DNA from: Lethocerus indicus
Taxonomy: Eukaryota; Arthropoda; Insecta; Hemiptera; Belostomatidae
Assembly: GCA_019843655.1 (NCBI GenBank)
Contig: JACDQD010000007.1
Location: 29,863,207-29,927,206, forward strand
Length of the DNA: 64,000 nucleotides
Reading direction: 5' to 3'
Within the stretch, counting starts at the first letter, position 1. Each line of letters begins with the position of its first letter. Both the position numbers and the translations under genes were made by a program. The notes under the pieces are model-generated. The model saw only the letters and a list, made by a program, of their open reading frames with translations. It ran no database searches and was not told the DNA's origin. Positions 33,242 through 43,145 of this stretch are shown here, piece by piece.

Positions 33242-34049
33242 AGAGTCCCGGGCGTCCGGGGAAAGTAGAATCGATTCCAGTTTTCGAACTCGGCACAACT
33301 GGAGGCTAAGCTCTGGAAAACAGTTTTGGGGTGTTGTGGAGGGGTGGGGGTGGAGGCAATGTTTTAAATCTATATTTATTAAGACCGGGCGCAAAGTTTA
33401 GCCAACAGTGCCAGTCGGGAACTGTGTTTATTCTATTACTTTCCATTATGGAGGAAGAACCGGGTAAGGGGTAGTAACGGGGTAGGTTCGGGCCGGGGTG
33501 GGTGGAGGGGTGGGTGGGGTCGGGGGTTGCAACAGCCCCTGGGGCCATCTTGATAATTACAGAATAAATTCGAGCGACCCTCACCCTCCCCCTCCCGGTG
33601 GCCACCCGGGGCATAAACACTCATTACAACGGCTAGGCCCCTTCATCCTAACAAGTAATTAATTCATCCCCCACACACTCTATATATATATATATATATA
33701 TATACTGCCTGTATAGTGAGTCCTCAGGGCTCCCATTTCCATACTGTAATTGGACCGACCGTCCACCCCCATCCATCCATACAACCCCCCCCCCCCCCCC
33801 ACCCCTAAGGGGGTCGACGGAGCGGAACCCGGTTTAGAATTATACAATTTGTTTACCCGTCCCCTCCCCCAATCTCTCTCTACAGACATTTGTAGACCAA
33901 AAAAAAAAACGTTTCGGAACTCCTAACGGGGCTAGAACGGACGGTTTTCCAGTAGATTAGGTGGGCGGACAATTTCCAAATCATATCGCCGAAAAGTGGA
34001 GGAAATTGGCGACACAAACTGAAAGGATTCGAAGTGATAAATGATGAAA
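33241..34049. other. Unassigned DNA with a short (TA)n and a C-run
   Basis: (TA)n at about 33681-33704; a C-run at about 33786-33800. No gene supported. Confidence 0.4.
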
Positions 34050-34308
34050 AAGGGGTTGGAATACCGCGGATTTCGCGTTTTTCTCCCCCTCGCCGCGGTT
34101 TCGGCCGTTCGCCGTCTTCAGAGTGGCGGAATTTTTGGCCACTCAATGAGACTGCAACTTTTTGTAAAACGTCCAAATTTCCGAAAGTGACTAAAACACC
34201 GCTAGTTGAAGATGGCGAGCGGCCGAAACCGGTCTCTGGCAAAAGACGAAACCGGCCAGAAACGCAACAAATCTACGGAATTCCAACCCCTGGCGGACAA
34301 CAGAAGAG
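34050..34308. mobile_element. FB foldback element, full but diverged
   Basis: Left end GGGGTTGGAATACCGCGGAT pairs with ATCTACGGAATTCCAACCCC of the right end (to about 34289), followed by TGGCGGACAACAG. The reverse core (34097-34120) and forward core (34199-34228, GCTAGTTGAAGATGGC) are mutated. The loop is only about 80 bp. Confidence 0.8.
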
Positions 34309-35099
34309 GTGTAGGCTTTCGTAAATTCGTAGACCAAAAAAGGCCGGCTACGAAGAATTATTATTATTGTAGGGGAAGGTCGGATAAAAGGGATGAGGTT
34401 AAATTTAAAGCGTAGCGGTGGACTCTGATTGAAAGACAAACTTTGAGAGTGAGAGGGAGAGTTGATTATTTCCCGCAGATTCCATTACACGGGGAGTTAG
34501 CCCCCCTTCCCCCGCCCCCTACAACTACCCCTACCGCCCCCAGCCCCCGGTGTAATCAAAGCTAGCGGGAACGGCGGGGGAGGCAGTGTCCCGGGGTGCT
34601 TTACCCTCCCAATCAAACTGCCATGTTCCTCCAGGTCGCCATGGAGACCCCAGGACCACCCCCCTAACCCCACCACCACCGGGCTAATCATCCCCCCCCC
34701 TCTCTCTCTCTCTTCTCCCTTATCACTCTCTCTTCCACCCCCACTCCCTACCGCCCTCTAACTCTAAACATTTGCTTAACAACCCTGCCAGCCCCCTCCC
34801 TCCCTACAGCCCCTCCTTGGGGTTTACGACCCCCTTCAACTCCGCCCGGCTTCAATTATCGCCCCTGCCCCCGCCCCAAGCAGCTAACTATTTAAACGCG
34901 CTACGATCCGGACCGTAATGGCCGCCACAAGACCGGCGTAATTGTACGACTTTAGAGGCTTTAAACAAACTCCTCGCTTTCAAATTGTTATTCTTCTTCA
35001 ACGCCCCCACCCCCACCCCCGGTTGAGATTTGCATTTCCTCACTCGGTGTAATTCTTGGGGGGAAAACAGGAAACGCTGTCGAACTATCCTCGCTGGAC
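34309..35099. other. Unassigned, C-rich DNA
   Basis: Pyrimidine-rich at 34680-34830. No gene or repeat recognised. Confidence 0.4.
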
Positions 35100-35347
35100 G
35101 GAGAACCCTGTTCGGAATTCCTTCGGGGGTGTTGAGGAATTTCGCGGATGTCGACCAGCACACGGATAGTCCTAGAGAATATTTCGATTTCTGCCGGTTT
35201 CGCGTTGAAATTTTCGAACGAAAGTCCGGACGAGAGGTTTTCGTTCGGCTGTTCGCCGTCTTCAGTTGCGTCGCGGTCCGAATCTGTTTCGGTACAGCGT
35301 TTTTTTTTACTGTTCAAGCTCAGTCCATGCAGTAGTCTTTGTGTAGC

Positions 35348-35350
<3 letters not shown>
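35100..35350 (+). repeat. Left arm of large inverted repeat 1 (FB-related)
   Basis: From CCCTGTTCGGAATTCC through GGTTTCGCGTTGAAATTTTC, the FB-like CGGCTGTTCGCCGTCTTCAG, TCGCGGTCCGAATCTGTTTC and CAAGCTCAGTCCATGCAGTA to GTGTAGCTTC. The whole segment recurs as its reverse complement at 37682-37925. A third, diverged copy is at 38005-38227. This is a distinct FB subfamily with CAGTTGCG in place of CAGTAGCG. Confidence 0.85.

Positions 35351-35411
<61 letters not shown>
35350..35411. repeat. (TA)n microsatellite inside inverted repeat 1
   Basis: About 60 bp of TA between the FB-like arm and the MITE. It has a counterpart at 37653-37682. Confidence 0.95.
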
Positions 35412-35413
<2 letters not shown>

Positions 35414-35595
35414 GTCGGCAACTAAGTCATTGCAAGGTATGTATTTTTACGCACGTTACGCATCCTACAAACACATTCAAGAGTATTCTGAAATGTGTTT
35501 ATTACGTGCCACGACTGTTCGTCGTGCGTACCAAAAATAAGGGTGAAGATCCGCACCCTCTGTAGAAGAATCGGCAATAATTTAGTTGCCGACCC
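35412..35595 (+). mobile_element. GGGTCGGCAAC MITE, complete
   Basis: Left end GGGTCGGCAACTAAGTCATT and right end AATAATTTAGTTGCCGACCC, about 184 bp apart. Interior: ACGCACGTTACGCATC, AAGAGTATTCTGAAATGTG, GTCGTGCGTACCAAAAATAA and GGGTGAAGATCCGCA. Same design as 60585-60775 and, inverted, 37471-37652. Confidence 0.88.
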
Positions 35596-35648
35596 GAGAT
35601 ATACAATTTTTTTTTTTCTACTGTATCCAACACTATGTAATTATGAGC

Positions 35649-35694
<46 letters not shown>

Positions 35695-36917
35695 GCAAGT
35701 TAATTTTCAACATTGCCCGGGAATTTTTTAGGAACAGAGCAATTTTCATTAAGAAAATCGCTTAATTGAAAGTGACGAAAAAGTTACTTCGCTCAGTTCA
35801 TAGGGGATGTTTTGTTGTCTTACGAGTGGTTGGGAAAGCAATTAGAATTTCCGTCTGAAAATGAAAAAAGCGAAAGACCAAACCGCGATATTACTTTGCG
35901 GACGTTTGCTCCATCAAACACAGACAAGTAGGGTAAGATATTTTAATTTTTCAATAAGATAGGGAGGTATATTTTATGGGATAATTTCAAGGGTTTAAAC
36001 GTTGATTTGGCGTCTCCTTCATTTATTACTTTAACGTTTTGTGGTCTTCGAGGGGTTTGTCGTGTAATCTCGACGGTGATAAAAGTGACAGTGACAGTGC
36101 AGTTGTTGACTAACAACACACCGCTACTGAAGACGGCAAACGGCCGAAACTTGGTTTTTCTCTAATTCCGGGTCTTAAAATTGGCTACTGATATTAGAAT
36201 TGGAGACGAAATCGCCGATATAAATATACCTTGAGTTTTCATTTCGAGTTTCACGCGCTAACCGACTTTTACAGGATTGAACTTGAGAAAAGTCAATTTG
36301 TAATCAGGTGTAATTATCCGGCCCCAGTTTAAGTATTTATAGGAGGAGAAATAAGAAAGAAAAAACTTATAAAGGAGAGAACGGGGCCCCCACATTTGTG
36401 TAAATGATTCAGCGATTCGGGAACGCGGATGTAAGCGGAGTTTTCCGGGGGTTGGGGGCGGGGGCCGATAAGAGGAAGAGGGATAAAGAGGAGAGAGAGA
36501 GAGAGAGAGAATGGGACTCAATAAAAAAAAAACAGAGGGTGAGAGGGTGAAAGGGAGGGAGAATGAGGGCCCCTATCTACTTGTGTCGCGGAGAATACAA
36601 ATGGCGGCCAATTGTGGTAGGGTGTGGGGGGTGGGTGGTTGGGGGTGTGGGGGGTGGTACCGACCCCTCCCCAACCCCCAACCCCCAACCACCAACCCCC
36701 GGGCCCCTCAAACCCCGAGGATTTATCACCCGGGTAACCCGCACCAGCATCCCTACCACATACCCCGGACCACCCCACACACACAGACTGATATCATCGA
36801 CTAGCTCAAAAATATCTTATACTTAACCCCCCTCCCCAACAGGCAATTGATCAAAACAGGTTTAAACAGGAAATTATCCCTACTATAAACGACTTATAAG
36901 GTAAAATAACCAATATA
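35596..36917. other. Interior of inverted repeat 1: mostly unassigned
   Basis: 35596-35640 (TCTACTGTATCCAACA) also follows the MITE at 60776. (TA)n at about 35650-35691. An FB half with core GCTACTGAAGACGGCAAACG lies at about 36100-36152. GA run at about 36491-36510. 36615-36700 has G-run and C-run blocks facing one another. No gene. Confidence 0.5.
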
Positions 36918-37463
36918 CAGAGTGGTCCAAAAAAATGTATCCACCGTTTAACAGTCCATAACTTGGAAACTAATTGACCGATTTGTCTCATTTTTGGTAC
37001 GTGTTGTATAGTGTTGTAGTTGGGGCAATCGCGCCCCGTACAACCCTTGTATTATGGGGCTTAACTGGACGAAAATCCACCAGGAAGATGGATAGAGGCC
37101 GTAGAGGCGTTCCCCCCGGACTTAACTCTGGGGGGCAACACTAAAGGACTTCGTTCATCGACACCAAAAGCCACTGCACGTTGGATGAACTTCGAGGAGA
37201 ATCCATCCTACATATTCACGTGCAAAATATCCTGAACTGAACACGTTGTGCAGTCAGCAGAGTCGGTGGTGCAGTTGGGGGCGGCATCGTTTCTCTCTGT
37301 CCGGTTGTTAATAACGGTGACAATTTCTAACGCCTACAGCTATATATATCTTTAAGTTGGACTTTAAGCTACACTTTCACCAAAAATCAGACACAACTCC
37401 CTCAATTAGTTTTCAAGTTATGGACCGTTAAACGGTGGATACATTTTTTTGGACCACTCTCTG
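36918..37463 (+). mobile_element. Mariner-like element with GTGGTCC ends, 546 bp
   Basis: Left end CAGAGTGGTCCAAAAAAATG and right end CATTTTTTTGGACCACTCTC are inverted repeats continuing through TATCCACCGTTTAA. A TA dinucleotide flanks each end (36916-36917 and 37464-37465), as for a TA target duplication. Far shorter than an autonomous mariner (about 1.3 kb), so an internal deletion derivative. It lies between the two MITE copies of inverted repeat 1. Confidence 0.9.
37116..37332 (+). pseudogene. Transposase fragment of the GTGGTCC family
   Basis: In shifting frames the plus strand reads PDLTLG..., then a decayed form of the TLKDVVYSTP motif at about 37138-37166, and VVNNGDNF at about 37305-37329. 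These correspond to the last catalytic region and C-terminus of a Tc1/mariner-type transposase. The N-terminal DNA-binding domain and first catalytic residues are absent, and there are stops and frameshifts. Confidence 0.6.
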
Positions 37464-37470
37464 TATAACG

Positions 37471-37650
37471 GGGTCGGCAACTAAATAATTGCGGATTCTT
37501 CACCCTTATTATTATGTCGTGCATTTTTTTGGTACGAACGATCAATAGTTGAGGGCATGTAATAAATTACATTTCAGAATACTCTTAAATAGGTTTGACG
37601 ATGTAAACGTGCGTTAAAATACATACCATCGCAATGACTTAGTTGCCGAC

Positions 37651-37652
<2 letters not shown>
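37471..37652 (-). mobile_element. GGGTCGGCAAC MITE, complete, inverted
   Basis: GGGTCGGCAACTAAATAATT at the left and GCAATGACTTAGTTGCCGAC at the right. Reading the reverse complement gives the same order as the copy at 35412. It starts only about 7 bp after the mariner-like element. Confidence 0.88.

Positions 37653-37682
<30 letters not shown>
37653..37682. repeat. (TA)n microsatellite inside inverted repeat 1
   Basis: About 28 bp of TA between MITE and arm, mirroring the tract at 35350-35411. Confidence 0.9.
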
Positions 37683-37686
<4 letters not shown>

Positions 37687-37925
37687 GCTACACAAAGACT
37701 ACTGCATGGACTGAGCTTAAATAGTCAAAAAAAACGCTGCACTGAAACAGATTTGGACCGCGACGCAACTGAAGATGGCGAACAGCCGAACGAAAACCGC
37801 TCGTCGTCCGGATTTTCGTTTGAAAATTTCGACGCGAAACCGGCAGAAATCGTGATATTTTCTAGGTCTATCCCTGTTCCCTCAATTACTCAAATTACTC
37901 AATAATACCCTCAACTTCTGAACAA
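37682..37925 (-). repeat. Right arm of large inverted repeat 1
   Basis: GAAGCTACACAAAGACTACT, GCATGGACTGAGCTTAAAT, GACGCAACTGAAGATGGCGA, GAAAATTTCGACGCGAAACC and TTGAACAAGG-type sequence match the left arm in reverse complement with about 15-20% difference by eye. Confidence 0.85.
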
Positions 37926-37958
37926 GGTCACTCCTCCTCATCGCCAGTAGATCCGGCT

Positions 37959-37961
<3 letters not shown>

Positions 37962-38004
<43 letters not shown>
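37962..38004. repeat. (TA)n microsatellite
   Basis: About 43 bp of TA preceding the third FB-subfamily copy. Confidence 0.95.
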
Positions 38005-38008
<4 letters not shown>

Positions 38009-38227
38009 AGAGCTTGAACAGTAAACTATTGCTATAAAAAACGCTCTACCGACACAAATACGGCAACGCAATTGAAGACGGCGAACAGCCGAACTTTCGT
38101 CCGAATTTTCGTTTTAAATTTTCAACGCGAAACCGGCAGAAATGGACATATATATATATATATATTTTTCTGGGTGGACATCTATGAAATTCCTCAATAC
38201 CCTCAACAATATTCTGAACGAATTTCA
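38005..38227 (-). repeat. Third copy of the inverted-repeat-1 arm
   Basis: AGAGCTTGAACAGTAAAC, ACGCAATTGAAGACGGCGAA, TTTTCAACGCGAAACCGGCA, then a short TA run and GAAATTCCTCAATACCCTCA. Same orientation as the arm at 37682, so a direct repeat of it. Confidence 0.8.

Positions 38228-38275
<48 letters not shown>
38228..38275. repeat. (TA)n microsatellite
   Basis: About 48 bp of TA straight after the third arm copy. Confidence 0.95.
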
Positions 38276-38278
<3 letters not shown>

Positions 38279-38417
38279 TATATCTTTGGGCAATCAAAGT
38301 GGCCCAAAATGAGTGTGTTGTAGCGCATAAATAAATTCTGACGAATTATAATAAACTTCTGCCGTCCGGCCCTACAAAAATGTAAATCATACAAATATGT
38401 ATATAAAACACTCTCAC

Positions 38418-38426
38418 TGTGTGTGT

Positions 38427-38481
<55 letters not shown>
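38418..38481. repeat. (GT)n microsatellite
   Basis: About 64 bp of GT with one CT interruption. Confidence 0.95.
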
Positions 38482-38483
<2 letters not shown>

Positions 38484-38890
38484 GGGTGTTGGAGTGTCGA
38501 CACCTATAATTTAATTTTTCATCTACATGTATATTGATTGGTATGCTGCGGGGTATGGGGGTTGAGGGGTAGGGGGTGGGGGGTGGTGTAGACGACGATG
38601 ATGATGGTATGTGTACACGTGGGCTTAAGCTCCCTGACACTGGTAATTGGTGGTTTGTACCCCGCCCGCCCCGCCACCCACCCCCTACTCCTACTACCAA
38701 TTACCAGATGCTAATGCCAAGCTCTGCTGCCAGCCAGCCCCCTCACCCCCCCCTCCACCACCCCCAACAGCCCCCCCTCTTACCATTACCACTATCCCCA
38801 TCAATATCTCTTTCACGCTTTTCCGGTTTTCATTCTCACCCTCTCACCCCCCGAACTCCCACACTCCTGTCCCGCATCTCATTTTCATAT

Positions 38891-38893
<3 letters not shown>
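38482..38893. other. Unassigned DNA
   Basis: G-rich then C-rich (38565-38590, 38735-38780). No gene recognised. Confidence 0.4.

Positions 38894-38932
<39 letters not shown>
38894..38932. repeat. (TA)n microsatellite
   Basis: About 39 bp of TA. Confidence 0.95.
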
Positions 38933-38935
<3 letters not shown>

Positions 38936-38979
38936 GAACAAGGAGAATGTGAAGGGAACAGGGGTCTTTAGACCCCCAC

Positions 38980-39088
38980 CCCGGTTTCGGCCGTTCGCCA
39001 TCTTCAGTAGCGGTGTCGTTGTCAGTCACAACTTCGATGTATTTCGGGATGCGTCCTCACACTGCACCGTCGCTGTCACTTGCACTGC

Positions 39089-39152
<64 letters not shown>

Positions 39153-39325
39153 CAGTACAAGTGACAAAGTGCAGTGTGAGGGGGACGACCGAAAATACCA
39201 ATCCAAAGTGCCAAAAGTGCGACCCAATTAGCGCTACTGAAGACCGAAGTGGGCGAGTGGAGACGGAAACGCGCGAAATCTACGCTATTCCAACCCCTGG
39301 AAGACAACTAAAATCAGGTATCTTA
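38980..39325. mobile_element. FB foldback element with (TA)n in its loop
   Basis: Reverse core at 38985-39012 (GGTTTCGGCCGTTCGCCATC), then the GCACCGTCGCTGTCACTTGC loop segment, a (TA)n tract at 39091-39150, the complementary AGTACAAGTGACAAAGTGCA, CCAATCCAAAGTGCC, and a forward core that is deleted after GCTACTGAAGAC. The right end is intact: GCGAAATCTACGCTATTCC, AACCCCTGGAAGAC and CAGGTAT. Confidence 0.85.
39091..39150. repeat. (TA)n microsatellite at the centre of an FB hairpin
   Basis: About 60 bp of TA between complementary loop halves, at the apex of the foldback. Confidence 0.95.
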
Positions 39326-39534
39326 AACTATATACAATACACATACTGATATACAGATATACAAAAAAGCGAAATTAATTCGATGGGCCGCACATGTACT
39401 ACTGACGCTAGTTTGTGTAGAATAAATAATTTTCCTGCATCTATAGAAGCCTGAACAGCCGAAATTATATATACATACAAGAGTTTATATATACTGTAAT
39501 ATTTACATTTATACCATTTTTATCCCCGACATTG

Positions 39535-42110
39535 CCGTTTTTAGGCCCGAAATGCCATTTTAGCCCCAAAAGGTCATTTTAGTCTCAAAAGGCCATTTTA
39601 GCCTCAAAAGGCCAATTTTAACACGAAAAATGCCATTTTACATCAAAATAGGTCATTTTAACCCAAAAGGCCATTTCTTACATCTAAAATGGCATTTTAG
39701 CACCGAAAAGGCCATTTTAGCTTCAAAAGGCCATTTCTTACATCTAAAATGCCATATTTTGCACCTAAAATGCCATTTTTAGCACCGAAAGGCCATTTTA
39801 GCTTCAAAAATGCCATTTCTTACATCTAAAATGCCATATTTTGCACCTAAAATGCCATTTTAGCACCAAAAGGCCATTTTAGCACAAAATGCCATTTTAA
39901 CCAAAAATGCAATTTTGCCCTAAATGCCATTTTAGCACGAAAAATGTCATTTTACCAAAAAATAGGCCATTTTAGCCTCAAAGGCCATTTTAGCCTCAAA
40001 AGGCCATTTTTAGCAAGAAAAATGTCATTTTACATTGAAATAGGCCATTTTTGTTCCCAAAATACCATATTTAGCAAACTGCCATTTTTACCAGAATATA
40101 GGCAATTTATACCCCCAGAAAGACTATTTTAAGCCCAAAAAGGCCATTTTTATTCCCAAAAATTCCAAATTTACCCCGAAAAATTCCATTTTAGCCCTAA
40201 AAGGCCAGTTGTAACCAGAAAAATGCCATTTTAGCCCAAAAGATCCATTTTAGCACGAAAAATGGCATTTTTACCACAAAATAAGCCGTTTTAGCCTCAA
40301 AAGGCAATTTTTACCGCCAAAAATGCCATTTTAGCTCCAAAAGGCCACTTTAGCACGAAAATGCCATGTTCACCAAATAGGCCATTCATAACACAAAAGG
40401 CCATTTTAGCCCCAAAAGGCCATTTTAGCCCCAAAATGCATTTTAGCACCGAAAGGCTATTTTACCCCAAAAGGCCATTTTAAGCCTAAAAGTGCCATTT
40501 TAGCACCGAAAAGGCCATTTTAGCCCCAAAAGGCCATTTTTAGCCTCAAAACGGCCATTTTTAACACGAAAAATGCCATTTTACATCAAAATGGGTCATT
40601 TTAACCCAAAGGCCATTTCTTACATCTAAAATGCCATTTTAGCACCGAAAGGCCATTTTAGCTTCAAAGGCAATTTCTTACATCTAAAATGCCATATTTT
40701 GCACCTAAAATGCCATTTTTTGCCCAAAAGGCCATTTTATACAAAAATGCCATTTTAATAAAAAATGCAATTTTGCCCCTAAAATGCCATTTTAGCTGAA
40801 AAATGTCATTTTACCAAAAAATAGGCCATTTTAGCCTCAAAAGACCATTTTTAGCACCAGAAAATGTCATTTTTACATTAAAATAGGCCATTTTTGTTCC
40901 CAAAATACCATATTTAGCAAGAAAACTGCCATTTTACCAGAATATAGGCAATTTATACCCCAGAAAGACTATTGTAAGCCCCAAAAGGCCGTTTTTATTC
41001 CCAAAATTCCAAATTTACCCCGAAAATTCCATTTTTAGCCCCAAAAGGCCAGTTGTAACCAGAAAATGCCATTTAGCCCAAAAGTCCATTTTAGCACGAA
41101 AAATGGCATTTTTACCACAAAATAAGTGTTTTACCTCAAAGGCAATTTTTACCGCCAAAAATGCCATTTTCAGCTCCAAAGGCCACTTTTAGCACGAAAA
41201 TGCCATGTTTACCACCAAATGGGCCATTCATAACACAAAAGGCCATTTTAGCTAAAGGCCATTTTTAGCCCAAAGTGCCATTTTAGCACCGAAAGGCCAT
41301 TTTAAACCCAAAGGCCATTTTTAGCCCTTAAAGTGCCATTTTAGCACCGAAAAGGCCATTTTAGCTAAAGGCCATTTTAAACCCAAAGGCCATTTTTAGC
41401 CCTTAAAGTGCCATTTTAGCACCGAAAAGGCCATTTTAGCTAAAGGCCATTTTAGACCAAAAATGTCATTTTAGCCCCAAAAGGCCATTTTATCCACAAA
41501 AATGCCATTTTTAGCACCGAAAGGCCATTTTAGCCCCAAAGGCCATTTTAAAAGCCCCAAAATGCCATTTTAAGCACCGAAAAGGCCATTTTTGCCCCAA
41601 AAGGCCATTTTAACCCCAAGAATGCCATTTTTAACCCAAAAATTCAATTTTTGCCCCTAAAATGCCATTTTCAGCAAAAATGACATTTTACCAAAATAGG
41701 CCATTTTAGCCTCAAAGGCCATTTTTGCCACAAAATACGCCATTTTTACCACAAAATGAGGCCATTTTTACCATAAAATAGGCCATATTTTACACCAAAA
41801 TGGCCATTTTGGCAAAAAGGCCATTTTAGGCCAAAAGGCCATTTTTACAAAAAGGCCATTTTTAGCCCAAAATATGCCTTTAAACGAAAAATGCCATTTT
41901 AGCCCCAAAGGGCAATATTTTGCACCAAAATGCCATTTTAGCCTCTAAAATGCCATTTTTGCATCTAAAATGCCATTTTAGCCTCTAAAATGCCATTTTA
42001 GCCTCTAAAATGCCATTTTAGTCCTATAATGCCATTTTAACCCCAAAATTGCCATTCTTAACCCTACAAAAGGGCCAATAATACCCTAAAAGAAAATTTT
42101 AGCCGCCAAA
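39535..42110. repeat. Satellite of about 20-bp units, AAAAGGCCATTTTAGC type
   Basis: Over 100 degenerate units alternate an A-tract and a T-tract around GGCC/TGCC. There is a higher-order repeat. A stretch with GAAAGACTATTTTAAGCCC (about 40120) recurs near 40964, GGCCATTCATAACACAAAAG recurs 842 bp on, and the ACACGAAAAATGCCATTTTA block recurs about 944 bp on. Units vary in length by single-base indels. No coding capacity. Confidence 0.95.
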
Positions 42111-43145
42111 TGCCAGTTTTCCCCCGAAAATTTAAAAATTTTCAGATCCCATATTCCACCCCTACCAATTATCGCCAAAAATCGAAAATTTAGGTTTTCG
42201 AAAATTTTCGCAGATCGGTCCCATATTCCACCCACAAGTGTACCAATGTGAGTTACACTTGCCCTAAAACGGCGGGTTGAAAATCGAAAATTTAGGTTTT
42301 CGAAAATTTTCTCAGATCGATCCATATTCCACCCACAAGTGTACCTATGTGAGTTACACTTGCCCTAAAACGGCGGGTTGAAAATCGAAAATTTAGGTTT
42401 TCGAAAATTTTCTCAGATCGGTCCCATATTCCACCCACAAGTGTACCTATGTGAGTTACACTTGCCCCTAAAACGGCGGGTTGAAAATCGAAAATTTAGG
42501 TTTTTCGAAAATTTTCTCAGATCGGTCCCATATTCCACCCACAAGTGTACCTATGTGAGTTACACTTGCCCCTGAAACGGCGGGTTGAAAATCGAAAATT
42601 TAGGTTTTTCGAAAATTTTCGCAGATCGATCCCATATTCCACCCACAAGTGTACCGATGTGAGTTACACTTGCCCCTGAAACGGCGGGTTGAAAATCGAA
42701 AATTTAGGTTTTTCGAAAATTTTCGCAGATCGGTCCCATATTCCACCCACAAGTGTACCAATGTGAGTTACACTTGCCCCTAAAACGGCGGGTTGAAAAT
42801 CGAAAATTTAGGTTTTTCGAAAATTTTCGCAGATCGATCCCATATTCCACCCACAAGTGTACCTATGTGAGTTACACTTGCCCCTGAAACGGCGGGTTGA
42901 AAATCGAAAATTTAGGTTTTTCGAAAATTTTCGCAGATCGGTCCCATATTCCACCCACAAGTGTACCGAGTGAGTTACACTTGCCCTAAAACGGCGGGTT
43001 GAAAATCGAAAATTTAGGTTTTTCGAAAATTTTCGCAGATCGGTCCCATATTCCACCCACAAGTGTACCTATGTGAGTTACACTTGCCCCTAAAACGGCG
43101 GGTTGAAAATCGAAAATTTAGGTTTTTCGAAAATTTTCGCAGATT
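42110..43145. repeat. 105-bp satellite with two hairpins per unit
   Basis: About nine units. GGCGGGTTGAAAATCGAAAA recurs near 42264, 42372, 42476, 42580, 42685, 42787, 42892, 42996 and 43098. Each unit has CAAGTGTA-loop-TACACTTG and CGAAAATTT-AGGTTTTTCG-AAAATTTTCG. The first unit is diverged. The loop of the first hairpin varies (CCTATG, CCAATG, CCGATG, CCGAG) while both stem arms are unchanged. Confidence 0.95.
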
